DNA of 10,564 nucleotides from Candidatus Parabacteroides intestinavium (GCA_019118725.1 DWYO01000271.1:1-10564); one strand, 5' to 3'. Positions 1 to 6,939 are shown, counted from the stretch's first letter. Notes: generated by a model not told the origin, from the sequence alone. Translations and numbers: made by a program.

Positions 1-70
1 TACCGCTATCTTTGTGTTCGGTGCATTCCAAAATAACCTGAACTCTGTTACCTTTTGCTTTCTTTGCCAT
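1..70 (-). CDS. rpmG: 50S ribosomal protein L33, N-terminal part (cut by window edge)
   Basis: Reading the minus strand from the ATG at 68-70 gives 23 codons starting MAKKAKGNRVQVILECTEHK, which is the start of bacterial ribosomal protein L33 as found in Bacteroidetes. L33 is a small basic protein of the large ribosomal subunit; the rest of the gene lies beyond position 1. The start lies 18 nt after the rpmB stop and is preceded by a purine-rich GGAGGA, an unusually good Shine-Dalgarno-like site for this phylum. The spacing and shared strand indicate co-transcription with rpmB. In Bacteroidetes this pair is commonly followed by a small DUF4295 protein and ftsY, which would be expected just outside the window. 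Confidence 0.95.
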   Translation of the reverse strand, partial: MAKKAKGNRVQVILECTEHKDSG

Positions 71-88
71 CGTCCAAATCCTCCAATA

Positions 89-328
89 TTAAGCGTTTAA
101 ATAACCCTTTTCTGCTGCCTGTTTGATGGCTGCATCCAAACCTAACTTGTTAATCGTGCGTAAGCCTGCTGCAGATATTTTCAGGCTAACCCAGCAATCT
201 TGTTCTACCCAGTAGAACTTCTTCACAAACAGATTGGCATTGAATTTGCGTTTCGTTCTTCTCTTAGAGTGCGAAACGTTGTTACCAACCATTGCTTTCT
301 TTCCGGTAATTTGACAAATTTTAGACAT
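89..328 (-). CDS. rpmB: 50S ribosomal protein L28
   Basis: The 79-residue product begins MSKICQITGKKAMVGNNVSH and carries the L28 features: the GKK near the N-terminus, the basic stretch HSKRRTKRKF (about residues 20-29), and the C-terminal SAAGLRTINKLGLDAAI segment. L28 is a component of the large ribosomal subunit near the peptidyl-transferase side. The length is normal for the Bacteroidetes form. It is the first gene of a minus-strand unit with rpmG, transcribed from a promoter near 496-503 through a leader of about 160 nt. The region immediately upstream of its ATG (AAAGATAGAG) has no strong ribosome-binding site. Confidence 0.97.
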   Translation of the reverse strand: MSKICQITGKKAMVGNNVSHSKRRTKRKFNANLFVKKFYWVEQDCWVSLKISAAGLRTINKLGLDAAIKQAAEKGYLNA

Positions 329-461
329 CTCTATCTTTCTTTTTATTACATGTAATGATTCTAATTAATTTCTTGGGAGATAATCGATTCAACAGGTTGA
401 ACCGTTTCTCCTTTTTGATACTTCTTTTCTGAACTAGCATCACGAACAGAACAGAAGCCAT
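321..461 (-). other. Small ORF in the rpmB leader (46 codons), possible leader peptide
   Basis: An ATG at 459-461 opens a 46-codon frame starting MASVLFVMLVQKRSIKKEKR and ending with a TAA at 321-323, eight bases inside the rpmB coding region. The predicted peptide has a short hydrophobic start, then is rich in Lys and Arg. The ATG follows directly on the first leader hairpin. The overlap with the rpmB start would be suited to translational coupling. It may equally be a chance open frame in a non-coding leader; the sequence matches no family I know. Confidence 0.2.
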
Positions 462-490
462 AGTAAAGATAGAACTCTTTACTGTTTACG
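329..490 (-). promoter_or_regulatory. Structured 5' leader of rpmB-rpmG
   Basis: The predicted rpmB transcript has a leader of roughly 160 nt, long for a Bacteroidetes gene. Two stem-loops are visible. One pairs 462-469 with 476-483 (8 bp, 6-nt loop). The other pairs 386-392 with 397-403 (7 bp including one G-U, 4-nt loop) inside an outer 5-bp stem 376-380/407-411. Neither is followed by a U-tract, so they do not look like simple terminators. Ribosomal-protein operons are often controlled by such leaders through binding of a ribosomal protein, so autoregulation is a reasonable inference, but I do not recognise a named leader family here. Confidence 0.4.
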
Positions 491-495
491 GGGTG

Positions 496-503
496 CAAAG
501 ATA
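496..503 (-). promoter_or_regulatory. Promoter -7 element for rpmB-rpmG
   Basis: On the minus strand the bases read TATCTTTG, a full match to the Bacteroides sigma-ABfr -7 consensus TAnnTTTG. It lies in an AT-rich stretch (roughly 496-550). A TTTTG lies about 24 nt upstream, further than the usual 19-20 nt spacing, so the -33 part is uncertain. Transcription would start around 487-490, about 160 nt before rpmB. Confidence 0.6.
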
Positions 504-592
504 GGAATTATTTTAATATAACCATAACAAAATCAAACTTTTTTCTTTTTTGTATTCTCTTTTCTTGCTTATGAAAGTTTGAAATTTGTTGA

Positions 593-2908
593 CTAATAAG
601 CATAAATTCCTTTATTTGCCTGCATCAGGTTCCCGAAAGAGTCAAATATTTTGAGGTTTAACAGGCCTCCATTATAATCAAAATAGCGGATTTCGATAGG
701 GTGCAATCCTTTCGCCAAAGCTCGTTGGCCGGTTATCTCCTGCGGGGCGTGCGGCCCGTCATTGTCTGAGACGAGTTCTCCATCTACTTTCAGCCAGCTG
801 CCATCGTCAGATAATAGGGAAAATGTATAAACCCCATCGGCCGGAACGTTAAAGTATCCTGAAATGATTAAACCGATGTCGCCTTTAACCTCAGCGGGGA
901 TACCGACATCCGGAATTTCATATTTCCCGGTTTCCGGAGCTTTGTCGATATCTGCACACGCATCAAAACGTCCTTCATGCCAAATGGCTAGCAAACCGTT
1001 GTTCTTTGGCGTTGCATCGGGATCGGCTGGAGCATATTCTTGTTTCAGATAACGAGTTTTGAAACTATCGCCTCCTTTCCCGTTCGGACGGAAAGAACGG
1101 AATATAAAATCGGTGGATTCGTCTATTTGGATAGCTCCTGTATACTGGGGCGATTCTAATGTCGGTTGCGTTCCGTCTGTCGTATAATGGATTTCCACAT
1201 GAGGGTCCGGCGAAATAATTTTGACCTCCGTCTCGCCGATGAATGCATTTTGCGTATAGAATCCTTCCAAATCAGGCATCCGGTAATTGATATTCATGAG
1301 GCTCAGGCGGGGGAATTGTCCGATCATACGCTTTTGGAAATTTTCCCAGCCTGTTTGCTGCGGGTCGCTCCAGCCTATTTCGGCGATAGCCAACATACGT
1401 GGAACGGCCATATAGTGCATCCGTTCGCGGGAAGGGATGTACTCGCACCATATATTGCCTTGTACCCCCAATACCAAGTCTCGTTGTGCCTCGCTCAATG
1501 AGTCTGGAGCTAACGTATATTCGTAGATGTTACGTACCGAATATTTGTCTTGCTGGTAATCCAAATAGAAATAGGCATTCGGGCAATAAATGACCGGGTT
1601 TCCGTGAGCCGTAGCCGTTGGTACGGCAGATGGGTTCCAGTTCCTCCACCACATCACGGTGGCTGTTTGGGATAATCCGCCTTCAATAATTTCGTCCCAG
1701 CCTATTAGCTGCTTGCCATGTTCATTGAAATAGGCTTCCATCTGATGGACAAACCAGGACTGTAATTCTTCTTCCGTTTTCAGCCCGTTGTCTCTCATGC
1801 GCTTTTGGCAATCCGGGCATTTCTTCCAATTGATTTTCTCCACTTCGTCCGCCCCTAAATGAATGTATTTGTACGGGAAGAGCGGGAAAATCTCGGCATA
1901 AATATTCTTGCAAAACTCCAGAGCGGAATCTTTTCCGGGGCATACCGGGGAGGAGAACATTTCGCCCCAGCCGGTTTCGCTAAAGCAGGATACACCGGAG
2001 TAATTGTTTACCGCAGCCAGCATGTGGCCGGGCATGTCTATTTCCGGAATCACGTCAATTCCTCTTTGGGCCGCATAGCTCACCACTTCTTTGATATCTT
2101 CTTGTGTATAATATCCGCCATACAAGGTGTCTCCTTGGATAATCTTCATTTTCTCAACGGGAATCTCGAGGTCAGGATTGTTTTCCGCCTTTGCCCGGCT
2201 CATGCATACACGGTCTTGCGAATTGAATGACCGCCATGCGCCTTTTTCCGTCAATAATGGGTATCGCTTGATTTCCACGCGCCATCCCTGATCGTCCGTC
2301 AGATGCCAATGGAATTTGTTCATTTTATACAAAGCCATCAGGTCCAATACCTCTTTCACCTCCTCTTTGGTGAAAAAATGACGGGAAACATCCAGCATCA
2401 ATCCGCGCCACCCGAAACGGGGCGCATCAGATATCGTGACGGAAGGAATCGTCCAGGTTATATCAGCATGGGGTTCGTCCAATTCGATTTCGTCCGGAAG
2501 CAATTGGCGTATGGTCTGGATTCCGGCAATAATCCCGGCGTAATTGGCCGATGAAATCACGGTTTTTTGAGGGTTGACCTGTAACGTGTATGCCCCCTCT
2601 TGAGAAGAATTATTTTCATTCAACGATAAGCGGATCGCGCCTTCGTCCCCCTGCTGGACCAGAAACAGGTATCCGGTCGAACGCGAAAGCATATCCGCAA
2701 GGTAATCGGCTGCCGGTTTCAATAAGCTATCTGAATAGCTGATAAGCATATTGTCTCTTACCGTAAATTCGCCATTGGTCATCTCTACCGTACGGGGTAC
2801 AGGAATGATATTTATCTCTTCCGGATTTGTTTTAGGCGTTTCCGTGCAGGCGGTTTGAGCAAACAGAAAGCCTGCCATCGTACAAAATATCAGAAAATTC
2901 TTATACAT
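593..2908 (-). CDS. Secreted beta-N-acetylhexosaminidase, GH20 with C-terminal PA14 domain
   Basis: This 771-aa enzyme should remove terminal beta-linked GlcNAc or GalNAc from glycans by substrate-assisted retaining catalysis. Domains seen in order: a signal peptide (1 to about 20); a GH20 N-terminal alpha/beta domain (about 31-160); the GH20 catalytic barrel (about 164-515) with HWHLTDDQGWR (200-210), DVIPEIDMPGH (285-295) and the catalytic pair Asp354-Glu355 in HLGADEVEK; a chitobiase-type C-terminal domain (about 555-622, IHYTTDGTQPT); and a PA14-like domain (about 636-765, with SDDGSWLKVDG), likely carbohydrate-binding. The signal peptide ends near AQTAC-TETP; Cys21 could be lipidated, but Gln at -3 is a poor lipobox, so a lipoprotein is possible rather than shown. 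Periplasmic or cell-surface location and use on mucin or host N-glycans are inferences. It is probably transcribed alone, from a promoter in the 76-nt gap after the upstream gene. Confidence 0.95.
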   Translation of the reverse strand: MYKNFLIFCTMAGFLFAQTACTETPKTNPEEINIIPVPRTVEMTNGEFTVRDNMLISYSDSLLKPAADYLADMLSRSTGYLFLVQQGDEGAIRLSLNENNSSQEGAYTLQVNPQKTVISSANYAGIIAGIQTIRQLLPDEIELDEPHADITWTIPSVTISDAPRFGWRGLMLDVSRHFFTKEEVKEVLDLMALYKMNKFHWHLTDDQGWRVEIKRYPLLTEKGAWRSFNSQDRVCMSRAKAENNPDLEIPVEKMKIIQGDTLYGGYYTQEDIKEVVSYAAQRGIDVIPEIDMPGHMLAAVNNYSGVSCFSETGWGEMFSSPVCPGKDSALEFCKNIYAEIFPLFPYKYIHLGADEVEKINWKKCPDCQKRMRDNGLKTEEELQSWFVHQMEAYFNEHGKQLIGWDEIIEGGLSQTATVMWWRNWNPSAVPTATAHGNPVIYCPNAYFYLDYQQDKYSVRNIYEYTLAPDSLSEAQRDLVLGVQGNIWCEYIPSRERMHYMAVPRMLAIAEIGWSDPQQTGWENFQKRMIGQFPRLSLMNINYRMPDLEGFYTQNAFIGETEVKIISPDPHVEIHYTTDGTQPTLESPQYTGAIQIDESTDFIFRSFRPNGKGGDSFKTRYLKQEYAPADPDATPKNNGLLAIWHEGRFDACADIDKAPETGKYEIPDVGIPAEVKGDIGLIISGYFNVPADGVYTFSLLSDDGSWLKVDGELVSDNDGPHAPQEITGQRALAKGLHPIEIRYFDYNGGLLNLKIFDSFGNLMQANKGIYAY

Positions 2909-2944
2909 AATCCTTTTGTTTTATGAGGGTGTCCTAATTTTTTT

Positions 2945-2952
2945 CAAAGATA
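2945..2952 (-). promoter_or_regulatory. Promoter -7 element for the GH20 gene
   Basis: Minus-strand TATCTTTG matches the Bacteroides -7 consensus TAnnTTTG exactly and is the same octamer as at rpmB. It would start transcription near 2938, about 30 nt before the GH20 ATG. No clear -33 TTTG is seen at normal spacing. Its place in the short gap after the DUF5103 gene suggests the hexosaminidase does not depend on read-through. Confidence 0.55.
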
Positions 2953-2984
2953 CAAAATTTGTGGATGATACAGAACAGATGGGT

Positions 2985-4250
2985 TTATTGCCCGTTTTCC
3001 CCTCTGAACTGGCGGCATCCGATCAGCCGGTCATAGCGTGCACCCATCGGCCGGTAATATATATATAGGGTATATTCGTTTTCGGTTTCATGAAAATCTC
3101 CCTCCACACCGGCGGTATTTCCTTTCGCTTGTCCGTTGGGTACATATAAATATTGGTAATTGTAATTACCTTGTTTCATCAGCAAGGCCTTTTCATATTG
3201 CTGGCTTTCTGGGTTATAAATCATCTCACTTTCAGGAGTGAATAGATTTTGTACGAAATCTCCGTTCAAATAGATTTTCCCCTGTTTGGCTTCCGGCATG
3301 GCCAGTGTGAAATGGACGATGTAATAGTCCGCTTCGATATCCGGGTCGTTGCACCGGCTACAGGCCGGATAGAAACGTCCGTTTTGATCTTGGTCGTATT
3401 CGTAGGTCGCGAGGTTGCTCGGATTATCGATCACCAGATCAACATGATAATACGGATTGAAATAGGAAATTCGTTCGACCCGCATACCGTTATAACGGTT
3501 GGTCAGGAACTCCATTCGCCGGTATTCATTCCCGGCAGGAAATATCAGGCTACGGTTGTTTTCATAAACGATACGGTCGTTCAAGATGGCCGTTGGGTGT
3601 GCTTCGGTCACGATATTGTCTGTCCGGTTATTTTGCGTTACGCGGATTTTCAAATCCGTTTGCGGATAGGTAATCTGGAAATTTTTTTTCAGGATACTGA
3701 AATTCAGTTGCTGATGGCTCCGGTAGGAATCGATTAACGTATTACCGGAAACCTCGGCCAGGATGTCTACCTGGGGCTCTACGACCGAGAAGCAGGCCGT
3801 CAGGATGGTCTCGTCCGGAGCATCTTCCCGATAAACACGAACCACGTAATTTCCCGATACCTTGAATTGAATATCATCATTCGGAAGCAATAACCGGTAA
3901 TTGGTGTATTGCACCGTAGTGTTGAACGAAGAGGCAAAGTCATCGATAGTCAACCCTTGAAATCCTTGCAGATATTCCAGCTGGCTGAGGGAGGAGGGCT
4001 TCCAATCCGCGTCACAATGGATGATGCTGTACGCATACCGCTCATAGTTGGGCGTCATGTCATCGAAATTAATTTCGATTTGCTCGTCAGTACCTAAAGT
4101 GATAACCGGGACGGTAAATATTTCATCAGGCTGTTTTACTTGTAACGTCTTGATACGCTTCGGTTTGAATATCTCCGTCTGGTAAGATTCCTGGGCATTC
4201 ATCCCGTACAGGCAAATGCAGCTAAAAAGCAAGTAATAGATTTTTTTCAT
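2985..4250 (-). CDS. DUF5103 / type IX secretion system plug-family protein
   Basis: The product is 421 aa from the chosen ATG at 4248-4250, which follows GAGGAGAAAGAAT and begins a clear signal peptide (MKKIYYLLFSCICLYGMNAQ, cleavage probably after about residue 20). An ATG 36 nt further upstream would only add a basic extension that spoils the signal sequence. The body resembles the Bacteroidetes DUF5103 family: an N-terminal beta-domain with TEIFKPKRIKTLQV, YSIIHCDADWKPS (about 74-86) and GNYVVRVY (133-140), and a C-terminal part with GKIYLNGDFVQN (324-335), GNYNYQYLY (361-369) and EGDFHETENEYTLYIYYR (383-400). The family includes the Plug protein seen bound to the SprA translocon of the type IX system; members also occur in species where that export route is unproven, so the exact role here is open. 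Export to the periplasm or outer membrane is likely. No other secretion gene is in view. Confidence 0.8.
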   Translation of the reverse strand: MKKIYYLLFSCICLYGMNAQESYQTEIFKPKRIKTLQVKQPDEIFTVPVITLGTDEQIEINFDDMTPNYERYAYSIIHCDADWKPSSLSQLEYLQGFQGLTIDDFASSFNTTVQYTNYRLLLPNDDIQFKVSGNYVVRVYREDAPDETILTACFSVVEPQVDILAEVSGNTLIDSYRSHQQLNFSILKKNFQITYPQTDLKIRVTQNNRTDNIVTEAHPTAILNDRIVYENNRSLIFPAGNEYRRMEFLTNRYNGMRVERISYFNPYYHVDLVIDNPSNLATYEYDQDQNGRFYPACSRCNDPDIEADYYIVHFTLAMPEAKQGKIYLNGDFVQNLFTPESEMIYNPESQQYEKALLMKQGNYNYQYLYVPNGQAKGNTAGVEGDFHETENEYTLYIYYRPMGARYDRLIGCRQFRGENGQ

Positions 4251-4275
4251 ATTCTTTCTCCTCGTTAATACTCTG

Positions 4276-4322
4276 CAAAGTAACAAATAATTTTTATCTG
4301 TAACTATATTTTTCTACTTTTA
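4276..4322. promoter_or_regulatory. Divergent promoter region between the DUF5103 gene and lipB
   Basis: The short AT-rich gap holds a -7-like element for each direction. On the minus strand TTACTTTG (4276-4283) differs from TAnnTTTG at one position and lies about 26 nt before the DUF5103 start. On the plus strand TACTTTTA (4315-4322) also differs at one position and lies about 45 nt before the lipB start. No convincing -33 boxes are seen. The geometry fits two divergent promoters; the individual elements are weak calls. Confidence 0.4.
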
Positions 4323-4366
4323 CATGCGTTTTTGAATCGAATCAAATCGAAGAAATCAAAATATCA

Positions 4367-5032
4367 ATGAGTAGAGTCATTTATAAAGATTTAGGTAGAA
4401 TAGATTATCCAGAGGCCTTGCGGGTGCAGACCGAGGCGTTCGAGGCTTTGTTACGGGCAAAGGCTTCGGGTGAGGAGCGTTCCAATACGTTGTTTTTTTG
4501 TGAGCACAATCCGGTGCTGACCCTGGGTAAAAGCGGAAAAGAATCGAACCTGCTGGTGTCGGAAGAGTACCTGAAGCAATTGGGCGTTGCCTATTTTCAT
4601 GTCAATCGGGGAGGGGATATTACTTATCACGGGCCGGGGCAGATAACCGGCTATCCGATTCTCGATTTGGATACTTGGCATTTGGGACTTAAGCAATATA
4701 TTTATCTTTTAGAAGAGGTCATTATCCGTTTTTTGGCGCTTTATGGTATTAAAGGCGAACGCTTGGAGGGGGCTACCGGGGTTTGGCTTGAGCCGCACGT
4801 ACCCGGCAGGGCCCGGAAGATTTGTGCCATCGGGGTAAAAAGCAGCCGTTTTGTCACGATGCATGGATTCGCACTCAATATTAATACTGATTTGCGTAAT
4901 TTCGCCTTAATCAATCCTTGTGGATTCACCAACAAGGGGATAGCCTCCTTGGCCGGAGAATTGGGAGAAGAACAGGATTTTGAGCAAGCCAAAATTAGAT
5001 TGGCCGACCTGTTCCTTAAGCAATTTGCATAG
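4367..5032 (+). CDS. lipB: Octanoyl-[acyl carrier protein]:protein N-octanoyltransferase
   Basis: LipB moves an octanoyl group from acyl carrier protein to lipoyl domains of 2-oxoacid dehydrogenases and the glycine cleavage H protein, the first step of de novo lipoate synthesis before LipA; it acts in the cytoplasm. The 221-aa sequence has the family signature RGGDITYHGPGQ (81-92), the lysine motif KICAIGVK (Lys151, matching the catalytic lysine of the family), HGFALN (166-171), and the active-site cysteine Cys185 in INPCGFTNKGIASL. The length is typical. The ATG is the first in frame after a probable promoter; the ribosome-binding region is A-rich, as usual for the phylum. lipA is not adjacent. 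The gene is followed by palindromic repeats, not by a standard terminator. Confidence 0.97.
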   Translation: MSRVIYKDLGRIDYPEALRVQTEAFEALLRAKASGEERSNTLFFCEHNPVLTLGKSGKESNLLVSEEYLKQLGVAYFHVNRGGDITYHGPGQITGYPILDLDTWHLGLKQYIYLLEEVIIRFLALYGIKGERLEGATGVWLEPHVPGRARKICAIGVKSSRFVTMHGFALNINTDLRNFALINPCGFTNKGIASLAGELGEEQDFEQAKIRLADLFLKQFA

Positions 5033-5041
5033 ACCATTTGT

Positions 5042-5107
5042 TTGCATCACTTAGGTGATTTAATTGCATCACACCTGTGATTTAATTGCATCACCCGGGT
5101 GATGCAA
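5042..5107. repeat. Three tandem 22-bp palindromic units with variable 4-nt centres
   Basis: Three head-to-tail units lie at 5042-5063, 5064-5085 and 5086-5107 with no spacer. Each begins with the same left arm TTGCATCAC. The centre differs every time (TTAG, ACCT, CCGG). The right arm is GTGATTTAA in the first two units and GTGATGCAA in the third, making the third a perfect 22-bp palindrome. The inner ATCAC/GTGAT dyad is kept in all. The array starts 9 nt after the lipB stop. As RNA, unit three would form a 9-bp stem with a 4-nt loop, but no U-tract follows directly. Possible roles are a cluster of binding sites for a dimeric protein spaced two helical turns apart, transcript 3'-end protection for lipB, or a small dispersed repeat. 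Confidence 0.8.
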
Positions 5108-5138
5108 AGTATTAGTCGTAATTTTTTAATAAAAGGAT

Positions 5139-5315
5139 TTAGAAGCTGTTTGGAATTTATTCCAGCTTTTTATAAAGAATGTTTTCGAGGATTTTTATTT
5201 GTTCTTATGAGGAGCATAGCGGGCTATGTGACGAATAAGAACGGGAAAAAGACCGGAAACAAATTTAGAAAAAGCTGCATAAATATTTTCCGAAGAAATT
5301 CAAAACAGCTTCTAA
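5139..5315. repeat. 177-bp imperfect inverted repeat (hairpin element)
   Basis: The two halves are reverse complements over most of their length. The outer 24 bases match at 22 positions (TTAGAAGCTGTTT at the left, its complement at 5292-5315). An inner block CAGCTTTTT and GTTCTTAT also pair. The apex is CATAGC-GG-GCTATG (5215-5228). The arms differ by several small insertions, so the structure is an old or tolerant palindrome, not a fresh duplication. No transposase is encoded and no target-site duplication is evident. It resembles a MITE-like or REP-like non-coding element. The open frame that crosses it is an artefact of the repeat. Confidence 0.75.
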
Positions 5316-5316
5316 G

Positions 5317-5402
5317 CTTTCGCAAGCTCAAGTTGACGAGAGAACAAGAAATAGCCTTTGTCTCCTTGTCTACTCATAAGTCGAGTACGTGCGGAACTTA
5401 AA
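5317..5402 (+). repeat. Dispersed repeat tail, copy A (upstream of cobQ)
   Basis: This block follows directly on the hairpin element and ends at AACTTAAA. Its first 28 bases (5317-5344) are an exact reverse complement of 10403-10430. Its last part has the pattern ATAAGT-Y-GAG-Y-AC-K-TGC-R-R-AAC-K-TAAATAAA shared with 8421-8514. Inside is a short direct repeat of CCTTGTCT-like units (TTGTCTCC then TTGTCTAC). It ends about 30 nt before the cobQ ATG. It could carry the cobQ promoter (TAGCCTTTG at 5352-5360 is only loosely -7-like), but copy B does not sit upstream of a gene in view, so a mobile or passive repeat is as likely. Confidence 0.7.
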
Positions 5403-5433
5403 TAAAGGACTGAATCTTGAAAGATGTTGGATT

Positions 5434-6939
5434 ATGGAAAAGAAAATAGGAAAGCCGATTATGTTTGTCGGGACCTGCTCGGATGCGGGGAAAAGTGTGA
5501 TTAATGCGGCTTTTTGCCGGATTTTCCGGCAAGACGGGTATTCGCCTGCACCCTTTAAAGCACAAAATATGTCGTTGAATTCCTATTCTACTCCTGAGGG
5601 AGGAGAAATGGGGCGTGCGCAGGTGGTCCAGGCGGAGGCGTGCGGCATAGCTCCGCATACGGATATGAATCCGGTGCTCTTGAAGCCGACCAGCGATAAG
5701 GGCTCGCAGGTCATTCTGAACGGCCGGCCTGTCGGGAACATGTCCGCTAAGGATTATTTCGGGAATAAATCTCAAAAGGAGGAGCTTTTCCGGGAAGCAC
5801 AAGCGGCATACCGCCGGTTGGAGTCGCGTTATAATCCGATTGTTATGGAGGGAGCGGGGAGCATTTCCGAACTCAATCTTCGGGATCGCGATATTACCAA
5901 TATGCGTATGGCTATGTATGCCGGAGCCGATACCTACCTGGTGGCGGATATCGACCGGGGGGGCGTGTTTGCTTCGGTGTATGGCTCGATAGCCTTGTTG
6001 CCTCCCGAAGAGCGGAGGTTGATAAAAGGAATTATTATCAATAAATTCCGGGGGGATGTCTCTTTGTTTGATGAGGGAAAAAAGATTCTTCGTGAACTTA
6101 CTGGCGTACCGGTGGTGGGTGTGATTCCCTATTTTCAGGATATCCGGATAGAGGAGGAGGATTCGGTCGTGCTGGATTCGAAAAGTCATTCTTACCGGGA
6201 AGGCAAGATTAATGTAGCTATTATTTTATTGAAACGTTTGTCTAACTTTACCGATTTTGATGTCTTGGAAATGGACGAACGTTTTAATCCCTATTATACG
6301 AACCATGTGGATGAGGTAGAGAAGGCGGATATTATCATTCTCCCGGGGTCGAAAAATACATTGGCGGATCTACAGGGCATTCGAGCCAACGGCATAGCGG
6401 ATGCCATCGTCCGTGCCTATAAAGCCGGGAAAAAGGTGGTAGGAATATGCGGAGGTTATCAGATGATGGGCATGCGTCTGGAGGATCCTGACGGACTGGA
6501 AGGTTCGCTCCCCGCAGTTCTGGGTTTGGGACTTCTTCCGCAAGTTACGGTCCTTGAGCCGGAAAAGATAACACGCCAAAGCCGTTTTGCATTTCTTGCC
6601 GGGAAAGAGGGGAAACCGGATGAGTTCCTCTGCAAAGGGTATGAAATTCACATGGGGCGGACAGAGCAGGTAGGAGAGGCTTCGGCACGTCCGGTTGCTC
6701 TTTTGGAAGACGGGCGTCCGGATGGATATTATGTGGATTCTCATTGTTGGGGATGTTATCTGCATGGTATCTTGGATAATCCGGAGGTATTGGATAGTCT
6801 GGCCGAAGGGTTATGTCCGGAACATGCCGAGACCTCTTTTGATTATGCCGCTTTCAAGGAAGAACAATACGATCGTTTGGCCGATTGGGTACGGAAGTCG
6901 GTGGATTTGGATTATATTTATCGTAATTTAGGCGTGTGA
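5434..6939 (+). CDS. cobQ: Cobyric acid synthase (adenosylcobyrinate a,c-diamide amidotransferase)
   Basis: CobQ (CbiP) amidates four side chains of adenosylcobyrinic a,c-diamide, using glutamine and ATP, in cobalamin synthesis. From the ATG at 5434 the product is 501 aa, normal for the family. The N-terminal synthetase domain starts IMFVGTCSDAGKS (9-21, nucleotide-binding loop), with FKAQNMSLNS (41-50), MNPVLLKP (78-85), VMEGAGS (137-143) and DIDRGGVFA (172-180). The C-terminal glutamine-amidotransferase domain has ILPGSKNT (302-309), the Cys339 position in VGICGGYQMMG, GYEIHMGRT (402-410) and His444 in YLHGILDN. A longer reading from GTG at 5389 would run into the repeat tail and add 15 unrelated residues, so the internal ATG is preferred. 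No other cob or cbi gene is adjacent; in many gut Bacteroidales these genes lie in several loci. No cobalamin riboswitch is evident upstream. Confidence 0.96.
   Translation: MEKKIGKPIMFVGTCSDAGKSVINAAFCRIFRQDGYSPAPFKAQNMSLNSYSTPEGGEMGRAQVVQAEACGIAPHTDMNPVLLKPTSDKGSQVILNGRPVGNMSAKDYFGNKSQKEELFREAQAAYRRLESRYNPIVMEGAGSISELNLRDRDITNMRMAMYAGADTYLVADIDRGGVFASVYGSIALLPPEERRLIKGIIINKFRGDVSLFDEGKKILRELTGVPVVGVIPYFQDIRIEEEDSVVLDSKSHSYREGKINVAIILLKRLSNFTDFDVLEMDERFNPYYTNHVDEVEKADIIILPGSKNTLADLQGIRANGIADAIVRAYKAGKKVVGICGGYQMMGMRLEDPDGLEGSLPAVLGLGLLPQVTVLEPEKITRQSRFAFLAGKEGKPDEFLCKGYEIHMGRTEQVGEASARPVALLEDGRPDGYYVDSHCWGCYLHGILDNPEVLDSLAEGLCPEHAETSFDYAAFKEEQYDRLADWVRKSVDLDYIYRNLGV

Noticed and set aside
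567..601. Terminator of the GH20 gene (GCTTAT/ATAAGC pair)
   Set aside because: Only a 6-bp AT-rich stem with a 23-nt loop, overlapping the last codons and lacking a U-tract on either strand.
5042..5107. CRISPR array
   Set aside because: The repeats abut with no spacers of 30-40 nt, only 4 variable bases lie inside each palindrome, and no cas gene is present.
5139..5315. Insertion sequence
   Set aside because: Terminal inverted arms exist, but there is no transposase frame and no target-site duplication, and it is mostly one palindrome; a non-coding element is a better description.
5099..5401. 100-codon plus-strand open frame between lipB and cobQ
   Set aside because: It runs through the palindromic array, the large inverted repeat and the tail; the product has no family resemblance and the frame is explained by repeat sequence.
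5403..5433. Cobalamin riboswitch upstream of cobQ
   Set aside because: The stretch between repeat and ATG is only about 30 nt, and no B12-box-like sequence or matching fold was recognised in the repeat region.
5398..6189. 263-codon minus-strand frame opposite cobQ
   Set aside because: It is the antisense shadow of cobQ, whose own frame has all family motifs; the antisense product is His/Arg/Ile-rich without a family.
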